In this document: piece after piece, positions 45,621 to 55,290 of the stretch
Layout: each line of letters starts with the position of its first letter
Numbering within the stretch: the first letter of the stretch is position 1
Assembly (NCBI RefSeq): GCF_000733855.1
Contig: NZ_JPOJ01000001.1
Coordinates: 558,001 to 622,000, forward strand
From: Methylomicrobium agile
Lineage (GTDB): Bacteria; Pseudomonadota; Gammaproteobacteria; Methylococcales; Methylomonadaceae
Length of the DNA: 64,000 bases
Direction of reading: 5' to 3'
Program-made: the position numbers and the translations under genes
Notes under the pieces: generated by a model
Database searches by the model: none
Seen by the model: only the letters and a program-made list of their open reading frames with translations
What the model was told of the DNA's origin: nothing

Positions 45621-45649
45621 AGTGTAGATTCGTCAAGGTGATCTGTCAA
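45621..45649 (-). promoter_or_regulatory. Sigma-70 promoter of nrdAB
   Basis: On the minus strand TTGACA (45644-45649), a 17-bp spacer, TACACT (45621-45626). The predicted start near 45614 places the whole riboswitch inside the leader. Confidence 0.7.
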
Positions 45650-45817
45650 GGCCGAAATACTATATAAGCGGTTTATACCTTGAAATTTGCACAATATATA
45701 GCATCCGCAATCGGTACGACCACTCCTACCCAACAAGCGATTTCGGCCGGCATGGCTTGCGGCGTTACAGCAAGTAGATAATAATACATACGCATTGTAC
45801 ACACAGGGGGTAATGAC

Positions 45818-46072
45818 ATGACCACCTTGACCACCCGCATCTTCAAAAACGGCAACAGCCAAGCGGTCAGGATTCCGCAGGAATTTCGGCTGGACGTTAG
45901 CCAAGTGGAAATCAGCCGCTGCCCCAACGGCGACTTGCTGATTCATCCGTTGCCGGCCGACCGCGGAGCCGCCTTGTTGGCAGTTCTGCAGGGCTTCGAC
46001 GACGACTTTGCCGAGCATTTGATCGAAGACGCCCACGAACCAGTGCCGATGCAGGAGCGCGAGTCTTTATGA
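45818..46072 (+). CDS. vapB: VapB-type antitoxin (AbrB/SpoVT DNA-binding)
   Basis: An 84-residue antitoxin. The N-terminal swapped-hairpin domain reads TTRIFKNGNSQAVRIPQEFRL. The C-terminal tail (about 50-84) is acidic and would cover the toxin. It binds its own promoter and neutralises VapC. Its stop overlaps the vapC start by 4 nt; GGGGG precedes the ATG. Confidence 0.92.
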   Translation: MTTLTTRIFKNGNSQAVRIPQEFRLDVSQVEISRCPNGDLLIHPLPADRGAALLAVLQGFDDDFAEHLIEDAHEPVPMQERESL

Positions 46073-46476
46073 TCTACATGTTGGATACCAATATGCTGAT
46101 CTATCTGATCAAAAACAAACCGCCTTCCATAGCTGAACGTATCAACAATCTGCCCAAGAATAGCGCGCTGCGCATGTCGTTTGTCACCTATGCCGAGTTG
46201 CTGAAAGGCGCCGAGCGTAGCCAGCGCAAGGAGAAGGTCTTGGGACAATTGGAACAATTGTTGAGGATCGTGCCGGTCGAATATGTAGTTGACGGTGCTT
46301 TATGCCGGGACTATGCAAGCCAATTTACCCGATTGAAATCGGCCGGAACGCCGATAGGCGCCAACGATCTGTGGATTGCCTGCCACGCATTGACAATCGG
46401 CGCTTGTTTGGTCACGCACAACATGCGCGAGTTCGTACGGATAGACGGCTTGATAGTTGAGGATTGGGCTGGGTGA
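46069..46476 (+). CDS. vapC: VapC-type PIN-domain ribonuclease toxin
   Basis: A 135-residue PIN protein with the acidic catalytic residues in MLDTNMLIYLIK (D6), VTYAELLKGAE (E), and GANDLWIACHAL (D), with a closing THNMREF. These endoribonucleases typically cut initiator tRNA or rRNA and arrest growth. ATGA overlap with vapB. The pair lies between nrdAB and a large helicase-nuclease gene, a place where accessory modules are inserted. Confidence 0.93.
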   Translation: MIYMLDTNMLIYLIKNKPPSIAERINNLPKNSALRMSFVTYAELLKGAERSQRKEKVLGQLEQLLRIVPVEYVVDGALCRDYASQFTRLKSAGTPIGANDLWIACHALTIGACLVTHNMREFVRIDGLIVEDWAG

Positions 46477-46628
46477 GAGCGCATCTACATTCAATTCGCG
46501 AGATAGATACCGAATGTTTGAATTTCGTAGCCACTACGCCGAATTGTATTCACTCTGATTCTAAGTAGCTTCGCGGAAAAATTTAATGTGTAACTATAAA
46601 AAATTACCCCACAAATCAGGAGTTCTCG

Positions 46629-49600
46629 ATGGCAAATGAAGAAGCATCTTCAATCAAGATTTACTGTGATATTGCGACAAAGCTAAATTTCGCCTGTCAC
46701 CAAAATGCATTTGCCTTGCTAAGGGACTTACGGATTGAAAACGGCGATTCGCAAGTTAAATACGAAACCCTGATCGTTACTTTAACTGCAAATCCATTGT
46801 TTTTGAAACCAAAATCCTGGCGATTGGATCGTCTTTCCGCCGGGGCTATTGTGCCGATCAAAGACCGCGATATCGAGTTAAACGGCAATTTTTTACTCAA
46901 CTTGTCGGACTCGATGCGGGGAACGGTTACGGTCACCATAGAACAAGGCGAACACGTTTTGGCTCAGGAAACCCGATCGATTGAACTCTTGGCCTACAAC
47001 GAATGGGGTGGTTCCGACTATATGCCGGAGCTTTTGGCGGCATTTGCAATGCCGAATGAACCGGCAATTGACCGTGTGTTGCGCGATGCCAGCTTGATCC
47101 TCCGCGCCTCGGGCAAGCCTGACGGCATTGACGGCTATCAATCCGGCAGCCGTCAACGCGTTTGGGAAATCACGTCAGCCATTTATTCGGCCATCAGTAA
47201 TTTGGGTATCACCTATGCGGTACCTCCAGCCAGTTTTGAACGGAACGGTCAAAAGATTCGCTTACCCAGCCAGATTCTGGAAAACAAAATAGCAACCTGT
47301 TTAGACTCAACCCTGCTGTTTGCTGCCTCATTGGAACAGGCAGGTTTAAATCCGATCCTGGCTTTACCTCAAGGGCATGCGTTAATTGGTGTCTGGCTGC
47401 AACCGGAAGAATTAACGACTATCGTCATTGATGATCCAGAAACCTTACGAAAACGGATTCAGCTTAAAGAATTAATGCTCATCGAAACCACCTGCGTCAC
47501 TCAGCATCCGGCGGTTCCCTTTTCAAAGGCTATCAGCAGTGGCGAGCAATCCATTGTTGTGGATAAGGATAACACCTTTAATGCGGCAATTGACATTCGA
47601 CGCGCACGTGCCCATCGAATTACGCCACTGGGACTTAAATTGGGTCAGACTCAGACTGAGGCCGATAACAATGACGCTCGAATCACGCTATCACTGGAAG
47701 AAGCACCTGCACTGCCGGGTTTTGATCAGAACGCCGAAGATGAAAAATTGCCCGAAACGCCAGCAGGCCGTTTAGAACGGTGGCAACGTAAATTGCTCGA
47801 CTTGTCGGCACGCAATCCACTGCTGAACTACAAATCCACTAAATCCAGTCTACGTATCCTTTGTCCTGACCCAGATTTACTTGAAGACAAACTGGCCGAA
47901 GGTTCCAGAATTTCGATTCAATCGGTTCCGCAACCCACTTCCCAAGCTCAGGATCAAGCGCTGCACCAGCAGCGTACGGGCGACATTATCACCGACGAGT
48001 ATGCCCGCGAGGCTCTGTCACGAAACCAGGTACTAGTCGATCTTCCGGAACAGGAACTTGGCTTGCGTGTGGTCGATATCTACCGTAAAGCACAAGTTGC
48101 GCTTCAAGAAGGTGGTGCCAATACACTTTATCTGGCACTGGGATTTTTATTGTGGAAGCAAAATGACAAAGATCAGCGCCGTTTCCGCGCCCCACTGGTT
48201 TTATTGCCGGTTTCCATCGAGCGCAAATCGGTGCGCAGTGGCGTCAAACTCTTTGCGCATGACGATGAGCCTCGTTTCAACACGACATTATTGGAAATGT
48301 TGCGTAAAGATTTCGAGATTGATATTCGTGGCCTGGATGGCTCACTGCCCGGCGATCATAGCGGTATCGATCTGAACGGCATTTGGAATCATGTGCGTCA
48401 AGCGATTAAGGAAGCATCGGGTTTCGAGGTGATTGAAGAAGTGGTACTGGGGCATTTTTCATTTGCCAAGTATCTGATGTGGAAAGACTTGGTTGACCGT
48501 ACCGACGCACTGCGCAGTAATCCGGTGGTTAAGCATTTGATCGACACCCCTCGTGAACCTTACCCAAGTGAGATTGAATTTGTTGATCGATCGATAGTGG
48601 ATAGAGAATACAAACCCGCCGATTTGCTGACACCGCTACCCGCTGACGCATCACAAATAGCGGCAATTGCCACGGCAGATCGCGGAAAAGATTTTGTGAT
48701 CATCGGTCCGCCTGGAACCGGAAAAAGCCAAACCATCAGCAATTTGATCGCTCATCTGCTTGGTAAAGGCAAAACCGTATTGTTTGTCTCTGAAAAAACC
48801 GCGGCATTGGAAGTGGTCTATCGCCGACTAAAAGACGTTGATCTTGCAAGATTTTGCCTGCAACTGCACTCCAATAAAGCCAGCAAATCGGAGGTTCTGG
48901 ATCAATTGCGTCGGTCTTGGCAAGCGCAGCATCATTCAGTTTCCGAAAACTGGCGGAAAGAGGCGGAAACCCTTCGCGAACTCCGCGACCGCCTCAACGT
49001 GGTCGTCAACCGTTTACACACGCGTTGGCCGAATGGGTTGACGGCGCATTACGCCATCGGAGTCAAAATTCGAGACCATGCGCTGGCCTCGAACATTACC
49101 TTTAACTGGCCTTCCGCCAATCAGCACGATGCCGGACGATTGGAACACATGAGGGAAGCCGTTGACCGACTGCAAATTCAAGCTTGTTCAATCGGGAACC
49201 TATTATCCGAGGAGTTACAGCTTATCTCGCACGGTGATTGGTCGCCACAATGGGAAGGGCAAATTGTTGAACGGGCAGGACGCTTGTCCAGTGCGGTACA
49301 GGGTCTGGAACACGCTATTACCGAACTCTTAGACATGTTGAAGATCGCTGTGCCGGATTATTCGGTATTGAGACTGGATGCTCTGGCGGAGCTTGCCGAT
49401 ATCCTCGTCGCTTCATGGCGTAAACCGGTCGCTTATGCGTTAGAACCGGATGGCCTGGATCGTATCGATGCACTGAAAGAAGCAATAACTCGAGTATCCA
49501 ACTATTCGGCGGCATTCAGCCAGCTCAGTTGCCAGTACGATTCCTTTGCTTGGCGCAACGTCGACGGTGAAGAAATTGCCCAACATTGGCAACATGCCCA

Positions 49601-51866
49601 ATCCGTCTGGTGGCCCAAGCGTGCCTGGTTGCGCAGACGGGTCATAAAACGCCTGAAACGGGCAGGCGCCAAAGGCAAGCCTAGTCCCGAACGAGATGCA
49701 GCGGTACTTAAACAACTGCGGGATCACGGCGAGGCTATAGACCGACTCGATAAAAGTCTATCCGGATTCAAGGATTGGCAGGGACATTCAACGAACACCG
49801 AGAGCCTCAAAGTTCTGCACGAGCTGGGCGAGCGGATACGCGCAATCACCGGAAAGCTTGCAGAAGATACTTCCGCCCTGATCGATATTCGTAGCAAAAT
49901 CAGAACCCTGCTGGCTGACGGCAACGATCTCTTGACGATCGATGCGCCGGTCGGACGAGTGGCAAACCGTTTTGCGCTTGCCCATCGCCAAATGCAAGAG
50001 GCTTGTCTTGAGTTCGAAGCGTTGGCCGGCCAATCGATTCGCCAGCATTTTGCCCAGAACCGGAAAGCGCTTGGCGCCATTAAAAACACAGTCGAACACA
50101 TTGCGGCCAATCATGCGGAATTGCGCGCGTGGTGCGACTGGCGCAGACGTCGCGACCAAGCATTGGTACTGGAACTCGGCGCATTGGTCGCTGCGATCGA
50201 ATCCGGTCGAATCCTGCCCAGCCAAATCAATGAAGCCTTTGAAGCGGCCTATTGCAGTTGGTGGTCCAGTCGTGTGATCGGCGAGGACGAGGTATTGCGA
50301 ACCTTTTCTACACCGGAACACACCGCGACGATTGAAAAATTCCGCACGATTGACGGCACCTTTCAAAAACTGACCGCCGCCTACATTGCGGCCAAGCTTT
50401 CCGGTCAATTGCCTGTTGCCGCAGCCATACAACGCAGTTCCTCATGGGGCGTGTTGCAACATGAGCTGCAGAAGAAGGCCAGGCATAAACCGGTACGCCA
50501 GTTGATTCAGGAAATTCCTGAAGTATTAACCGCGTTGACGCCCTGTCTGATGATGTCACCGTTATCGGTTGCGCAATACTTACCAGCAGACCAAGCTTTA
50601 TTTGACGTCATTATTTTCGACGAAGCTTCGCAAATCACGGTTTGGGATGCCGTAGGCGCGTTAGCCCGCGGTCGCCAGGCGATTGTCGCAGGCGACCAAA
50701 AGCAAATGCCGCCGACAAACTTTTTCGCCCGGGCCGATGACGATCCCGACGGCGAAGTGGACGTGGAAAACGACCTGGAAAGTATTCTTGACGAGCTACT
50801 CGGGGCCAGCATTCCCAGGCAAACGCTCAATCTGCACTATCGCTCAAAACGAGAAAGTCTGATCGCTTTCTCAAACAATCGCTATTACGACAACGAATTA
50901 ATTACCTTCCCAGCGCCTGTCAATCCCGACCGTGGCGTTCGCTTGATTCGTCCCGACGGCTTTTACGCTCGCGGCAAGGCGCGGCATAACGAAGGCGAAG
51001 CTAAAGCCATCGTTGCTGAAATTGTGTCCCGTTTAACCCACATTGATCCGAACGTACGCCAACAAAGCCTTGGCGTCGTCACGTTTAATACCGAGCAACA
51101 GTCGTTGATTGAAGATTTACTGGACGATGCGCGCACGAAAAATCCGGAAATCGAATGGGCGTTTTCTTCTGAACACATGCTGGAACCTGTATTCGTCAAA
51201 AACCTTGAAACCGTACAAGGCGACGAGAGGGATGTGATTTTATTCAGCGTTACCTATGGTCCCGACCAGAGTGGGCACGTCACCATGAACTTCGGCCCGC
51301 TCAATCGTACCGGGGGCGAAAGACGCCTTAACGTTGCCATGACCAGAGCCCGGATGGAAATGTTGGTGTTTTCGACACTGAGCCACGACCGCATTGATTT
51401 GTCGCGTACCTCGTCGTCTGCGGTTAGAGATTTGAAGCATTTTCTGGAATATGCCGACCGAGGAGCCGTAGTACTCGGTGCAGCCGTTCATGGATCATTA
51501 GGGGATTTTGAATCGCCGTTCGAATCTGCGGTCGCAAAAGCTCTACGCGAGAAAGGCTGGGAGATTCACGCGCAAATCGGCGTCTCAGCCTATCGGATTG
51601 ATTTAGGGGTAGTCCATCCTGACCGCCCCGGAATTTATCTGGCCGGAATTGAGTGTGATGGCGCTATGTATCACAGCTCGGCTTACGCACGTGAACGAGA
51701 TAAAATCCGTCAATCGGTGCTTGAGGGGCTTGGGTGGACCTTGCTCCGAGTTTGGTCTACCGACTGGTGGACTAATCGAGAAAAATCTTTAGAACTGCTA
51801 AATCAAACCCTGCAAAATCTTTTGAAATCAACTCAAGAGGGCGCAGAAAAATCCAAGTCTGCATAG
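46629..51866 (+). CDS. DUF4011-type SF1 helicase with transglutaminase-like N-region and C-terminal REase
   Basis: A 1745-residue single-gene enzyme. Residues 200-270 resemble a transglutaminase-like core (Cys224 in KIATCLDSTLLF, His250 in PQGHALIGVW). About 385-560: DUF4011 (RLERWQRKLLDLSARNPLLN). SF1 helicase: Walker A GPPGTGKS at 693-700, Walker B DVIIFDEAS at 1326-1334, GDQKQMPP, LNLHYRSKRESLIAF, VQGDERDVILFS, RRLNVAMTRAR; a long coiled region separates the two halves. The C-terminus (about 1610-1720) is an MTES_1575/Vsr-like nuclease (YRIDLGVVHP, GIECDGAMYHSS, ARERDKIRQ, LRVWSTDWW). Proteins of this type occur in defence islands; function here is inferred. RBS CAGGAG 7 nt before the ATG. 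Base composition is more AT-rich than neighbours. Confidence 0.85.
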   Translation: MANEEASSIKIYCDIATKLNFACHQNAFALLRDLRIENGDSQVKYETLIVTLTANPLFLKPKSWRLDRLSAGAIVPIKDRDIELNGNFLLNLSDSMRGTVTVTIEQGEHVLAQETRSIELLAYNEWGGSDYMPELLAAFAMPNEPAIDRVLRDASLILRASGKPDGIDGYQSGSRQRVWEITSAIYSAISNLGITYAVPPASFERNGQKIRLPSQILENKIATCLDSTLLFAASLEQAGLNPILALPQGHALIGVWLQPEELTTIVIDDPETLRKRIQLKELMLIETTCVTQHPAVPFSKAISSGEQSIVVDKDNTFNAAIDIRRARAHRITPLGLKLGQTQTEADNNDARITLSLEEAPALPGFDQNAEDEKLPETPAGRLERWQRKLLDLSARNPLLNYKSTKSSLRILCPDPDLLEDKLAEGSRISIQSVPQPTSQAQDQALHQQRTGDIITDEYAREALSRNQVLVDLPEQELGLRVVDIYRKAQVALQEGGANTLYLALGFLLWKQNDKDQRRFRAPLVLLPVSIERKSVRSGVKLFAHDDEPRFNTTLLEMLRKDFEIDIRGLDGSLPGDHSGIDLNGIWNHVRQAIKEASGFEVIEEVVLGHFSFAKYLMWKDLVDRTDALRSNPVVKHLIDTPREPYPSEIEFVDRSIVDREYKPADLLTPLPADASQIAAIATADRGKDFVIIGPPGTGKSQTISNLIAHLLGKGKTVLFVSEKTAALEVVYRRLKDVDLARFCLQLHSNKASKSEVLDQLRRSWQAQHHSVSENWRKEAETLRELRDRLNVVVNRLHTRWPNGLTAHYAIGVKIRDHALASNITFNWPSANQHDAGRLEHMREAVDRLQIQACSIGNLLSEELQLISHGDWSPQWEGQIVERAGRLSSAVQGLEHAITELLDMLKIAVPDYSVLRLDALAELADILVASWRKPVAYALEPDGLDRIDALKEAITRVSNYSAAFSQLSCQYDSFAWRNVDGEEIAQHWQHAQSVWWPKRAWLRRRVIKRLKRAGAKGKPSPERDAAVLKQLRDHGEAIDRLDKSLSGFKDWQGHSTNTESLKVLHELGERIRAITGKLAEDTSALIDIRSKIRTLLADGNDLLTIDAPVGRVANRFALAHRQMQEACLEFEALAGQSIRQHFAQNRKALGAIKNTVEHIAANHAELRAWCDWRRRRDQALVLELGALVAAIESGRILPSQINEAFEAAYCSWWSSRVIGEDEVLRTFSTPEHTATIEKFRTIDGTFQKLTAAYIAAKLSGQLPVAAAIQRSSSWGVLQHELQKKARHKPVRQLIQEIPEVLTALTPCLMMSPLSVAQYLPADQALFDVIIFDEASQITVWDAVGALARGRQAIVAGDQKQMPPTNFFARADDDPDGEVDVENDLESILDELLGASIPRQTLNLHYRSKRESLIAFSNNRYYDNELITFPAPVNPDRGVRLIRPDGFYARGKARHNEGEAKAIVAEIVSRLTHIDPNVRQQSLGVVTFNTEQQSLIEDLLDDARTKNPEIEWAFSSEHMLEPVFVKNLETVQGDERDVILFSVTYGPDQSGHVTMNFGPLNRTGGERRLNVAMTRARMEMLVFSTLSHDRIDLSRTSSSAVRDLKHFLEYADRGAVVLGAAVHGSLGDFESPFESAVAKALREKGWEIHAQIGVSAYRIDLGVVHPDRPGIYLAGIECDGAMYHSSAYARERDKIRQSVLEGLGWTLLRVWSTDWWTNREKSLELLNQTLQNLLKSTQEGAEKSKSA

Positions 51867-51883
51867 CCCTGATGGATTCATAT

Positions 51884-52783
51884 TTAACGATGTGCTTCGA
51901 CTTCCACTGCCGTTGCGGCATGTTCCACCAACCAGCGTAAATATTCCAAGCCGGCATCTTCGTGCCGGCAGGCCAAATACATGGTTTTGCCGATGGGCAG
52001 ACCCGCGAAACGCAGGCCGGTCAGTCCGAGCTTGGCGTGTTTGTCGGCCAACAGCCATTCCGGCAGCAAACAGACGCCGCGGCCGGCGGCGGCCAGTTGC
52101 AGCATGATGTCGGTTTCTTCAACCGGGATGTGGGCGGCGGGCTCGATGCCGGCGGGTTGCAGCACCTTGCGGAACATGTCCAGGCGCTCGCGTGCCACCG
52201 GATAGGTCAACACCGTTTCGCCGCGCAAATCGGCCGGGGTAATTTCAGTGCGGCCGGCCAGCGGATGGCTGTCGGCGACGATCAAGACCAGTTCGAAATC
52301 GAACAGCGGCTGATAGCTGAGCAGGCCGTTATCGACCGGGTCGGAGGTCAGCACCGCGTCCAGTTTGTATTGGCGGATGGCTTCGAACGACTCGAAGCGG
52401 TAGCGCGAGGTCACTTCGACGGTCAACTCCGGCCAAGCTCTCAGATAGGGTTGCAGAATATTGCGAAACCACTCGTAGCAGGCGTGGCACTCGATGCCTA
52501 TGGTCAGTTTGCCGGTTTTGCCTGCAGCCAGTTGCGCCAGATGATTTTCCGCCGAATCGACGGTGGCAATCACCGATTCGGCAACCTCCGACAAGTAGCG
52601 CCCCGCCTGGCTCAATATCAGCGAACGTCCCTGTTTGTACCATAACGTCACGCCCAGACGCTGCTCCAGGTTTTTAATCTGATGCGACAGCGCCGACTGG
52701 GTCAGGTGCAGGGTATCCGCCGCCGCGCTTAGCGTGCCATGGCGTTTTAACGCCAGCAGAATGCGCAAATGAATCAGTTCCAT
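51884..52783 (-). CDS. metR: LysR-family regulator MetR
   Basis: A 299-residue LysR protein: N-terminal winged HTH (LRILLALKRHGTLSAAADTL, then LTQSALSHQIKNLEQRLG), then the effector domain with the MetR-like ECHACYEWF sequence (about residues 98-106). MetR activates metE and uses homocysteine as co-activator. Divergent from metE with about 108 bp between start codons, the classic arrangement. Stop codon lies 18 bp from the helicase stop. Confidence 0.92.
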   Translation of the reverse strand: MELIHLRILLALKRHGTLSAAADTLHLTQSALSHQIKNLEQRLGVTLWYKQGRSLILSQAGRYLSEVAESVIATVDSAENHLAQLAAGKTGKLTIGIECHACYEWFRNILQPYLRAWPELTVEVTSRYRFESFEAIRQYKLDAVLTSDPVDNGLLSYQPLFDFELVLIVADSHPLAGRTEITPADLRGETVLTYPVARERLDMFRKVLQPAGIEPAAHIPVEETDIMLQLAAAGRGVCLLPEWLLADKHAKLGLTGLRFAGLPIGKTMYLACRHEDAGLEYLRWLVEHAATAVEVEAHR

Positions 52784-52809
52784 ATCGTTGAATAAATCTC
52801 ATAATTAAG

Positions 52810-52832
52810 TGAAGAATTATCAATTATCTTCA
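52810..52832. promoter_or_regulatory. Putative MetR operator half-sites
   Basis: TGAA (52810-52813) and TTCA (52829-52832) flank an AT-rich core between the divergent metR and metE. The spacing is longer than in the canonical TGAA-N5-TTCA site, so this is a weak candidate only. Confidence 0.3.
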
Positions 52833-52891
52833 TTACATGTCTTGTTTACAATGGCTTTCGTATGAAAAAATTCAACAAAAGGTATTTATCT

Positions 52892-55186
52892 ATGACAAAA
52901 ATTCACAATTTAGGCTTTCCGCGCATCGGCGCAATGCGCGAGCTGAAGTTCGCTCTGGAAGCGTATTGGAAAGGCCAATCTTCACGCGACGAACTGAAAG
53001 CGCTCGGCAAACAATTGCGCGGGCAGCACTGGCAAATGCAATCCGGGCTGGATCTGGCGCCGGTCGGCGACTTCGCGTTTTACGACCAGGTGCTGGACAT
53101 GAGCTTCACTCTGGGGAATCTGCCCGAACGCGTGCAGGATTTCCATGGCGACGTGCTGGACAACTACTTCCGGGTAGCCCGCGGCCGTTCGGCGCAGTCC
53201 GCGAACGAATCTTCCGAGTGCTGCGGCGGGGTAGCCGCCGGCGAAATGACCAAGTGGTTCGATACCAATTACCATTACATCGTACCCGAGTTCACTGCCG
53301 CCACCGAATTCAAGCTGGATGCCTCTCGCCTGCTGGAGCAACTGGCTGAAGCCAAGGCGCAAGGCATTAACGCCAAGCCGGTCATTATCGGCCCGGTGAC
53401 TTATTTGTGGCTGGGCAAGGCCAAGGATGCTTCCGACAAGTTCGTGCTGCTGCCCAAACTGCTGCCGGTTTATGCGGAACTGCTGGAGACATTGGCCGCA
53501 GAAGGCGTCGAATGGGTGCAAATCGACGAACCGATACTCGTCACCGAACTGGATGCGGCCTGGCAAGACGCGTTCAATACCGCTTATCGACACTTGCAGG
53601 CCAGCCGCGTCAAGCTGTTGCTAGCCACCTATTTCGGCCAACTGGCAGAAAACCGGCAACTCGCCGCCAAGCTGCCGGTCGCCGGCCTGCACGTCGATAC
53701 CATCAACGGCCTTAGCGACGTGGAGCCGCTGATCGACCCGTTACCTGCGGACAAGGTGCTGTCTTTGGGAGTGATCAACGGCCGCAATATCTGGAAAACC
53801 GACCTCAACGCCGTGCTGGATTGGATCGAACCGCTGGCTCAGCGTCTGGGCGAGCGGCTGTGGCTCGCGCCGTCGTGTTCGTTGCTGCACGTACCGGTCG
53901 ACCTGGACAGTGAACAGAAGCTCGACGCTGAAATCAAATCCTGGCTCGCCTTCGCCAAGCAGAAACTCGATGAACTGCAAGTATTGGGTGCTGCACTGAA
54001 CCAAGGGCGCGATGCGGTCAAGGCCGAACTGGACGCCAACCGCACGGCTATCGAAGCGCGCCGCAATTCACCGCGCGTAAACAATCCTAAGGTCAAGGCC
54101 GCGCTGGCAGGAATCACTCCGCAACTGGCGCAACGCAACAGCCCCTATGCCCAACGCGCGGTCAAGCAGGCCGCGCTGCTGAAATTGCCCAAGTTTCCGA
54201 CCACGACCATCGGTTCTTTTCCGCAGACCGCAGAAATTCGCCAGGCACGCAGCAACTTCAAGTCCGGAAAACTGGATGAAGCCGGCTATAAAGCCGCCAT
54301 GCAGGCCGAGATTGCCCGCTGCGTGCGCGAACAAGAGACGCTGGGCCTGGATGTGTTCGTGCATGGCGAAGCCGAGCGCAACGACATGGTGGAATATTTC
54401 GGCGAGCAGCTCGACGGCTACGCGTTCAGCCAGTTCGGCTGGGTGCAGTCCTACGGTTCGCGCTGCGTCAAGCCGCCCATTCTGTTCGGCGACATCAGCC
54501 GTCCGCAAGCGATGACCGTCGAATGGATCAAATACGCCCAGTCGCTGACCGACAAACCGATGAAAGCCATGTTGACCGGGCCCGTGACCATCCTGAACTG
54601 GTCGTTCGTCCGCGACGACCAGCCGCGTTCGGTATCCTGCAAGCAACTGGCGCTGGCTATCCGCGAGGAAGTGCTGGATTTGGAGCAGGCCGGTATCGGC
54701 GTAATTCAAATCGACGAGGCAGCCTTGCGCGAAGGCTTGCCGCTGCGTAAATCGCAATGGCAGGACTATCTGGACTGGGCGATGGAATCGTTCCGCATCA
54801 CCGCCAACGGCGTCTCGGACGAGACTCAGATCCACACCCACATGTGCTATTCCGAGTTCAACGACATCATCGCCTCGATCGCCGACATGGACGCCGACGT
54901 CATCACCATCGAGACCTCGCGTTCCGACATGGAATTGCTGGATGCCTTCGACAACTTCAAGTACCCGAACGAGATCGGCCCCGGCGTGTACGACATCCAT
55001 TCGCCCAACATCCCGGCCGAGCAGCACATCGTCGCTTTGATGCAAAAAGCCGCCGGGCGCATCCCGGCCGAGCGTCTGTGGGTCAACCCGGACTGCGGCC
55101 TGAAAACCCGCCAGTGGAGCGAGGTCATCCCGGCACTAACCAACATGGTCGCCGCCGCCAGGACCCTGCGCGCCAAGGCAGACTGA
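52892..55186 (+). CDS. metE: Cobalamin-independent methionine synthase
   Basis: A 764-residue MetE (E. coli 753). The N-terminal half begins [20 protein letters not shown]. The C-terminal catalytic half has [23 protein letters not shown], the zinc ligands in [11 protein letters not shown] (His, Cys) and NPDCGLKTR (Cys), and [13 protein letters not shown]. It transfers a methyl group from methyltetrahydrofolate polyglutamate to homocysteine. An insertion near residue 110 ([17 protein letters not shown]) adds two adjacent cysteines absent from the usual ARGR..AAGEM loop. Start ATG 52892 has AAAGG upstream; an ATG at 52862 is also in frame. No cobalamin riboswitch precedes it. Confidence 0.96.
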   Translation: MTKIHNLGFPRIGAMRELKFALEAYWKGQSSRDELKALGKQLRGQHWQMQSGLDLAPVGDFAFYDQVLDMSFTLGNLPERVQDFHGDVLDNYFRVARGRSAQSANESSECCGGVAAGEMTKWFDTNYHYIVPEFTAATEFKLDASRLLEQLAEAKAQGINAKPVIIGPVTYLWLGKAKDASDKFVLLPKLLPVYAELLETLAAEGVEWVQIDEPILVTELDAAWQDAFNTAYRHLQASRVKLLLATYFGQLAENRQLAAKLPVAGLHVDTINGLSDVEPLIDPLPADKVLSLGVINGRNIWKTDLNAVLDWIEPLAQRLGERLWLAPSCSLLHVPVDLDSEQKLDAEIKSWLAFAKQKLDELQVLGAALNQGRDAVKAELDANRTAIEARRNSPRVNNPKVKAALAGITPQLAQRNSPYAQRAVKQAALLKLPKFPTTTIGSFPQTAEIRQARSNFKSGKLDEAGYKAAMQAEIARCVREQETLGLDVFVHGEAERNDMVEYFGEQLDGYAFSQFGWVQSYGSRCVKPPILFGDISRPQAMTVEWIKYAQSLTDKPMKAMLTGPVTILNWSFVRDDQPRSVSCKQLALAIREEVLDLEQAGIGVIQIDEAALREGLPLRKSQWQDYLDWAMESFRITANGVSDETQIHTHMCYSEFNDIIASIADMDADVITIETSRSDMELLDAFDNFKYPNEIGPGVYDIHSPNIPAEQHIVALMQKAAGRIPAERLWVNPDCGLKTRQWSEVIPALTNMVAAARTLRAKAD

Positions 55187-55290
55187 TCGGCCTCGTTTTT
55201 GCAACGACAGCCTCGGCAACATGCCGGGACTTTTTCAGAAAGCTTACCCAAAATGAAAAGGTAAAAACCCTAAAACAAACGCCATTCCTG

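Noticed and set aside
46629-51866. Considered calling the large helicase a Mokosh-type defence gene
   Set aside because: The nuclease is Vsr/MTES_1575-like and I see no phospholipase-D-type HKD motif or kinase domain.
52784-52891. Searched for a cobalamin riboswitch before metE
   Set aside because: Only about 108 bp separate metR and metE and none of the conserved riboswitch blocks is present.
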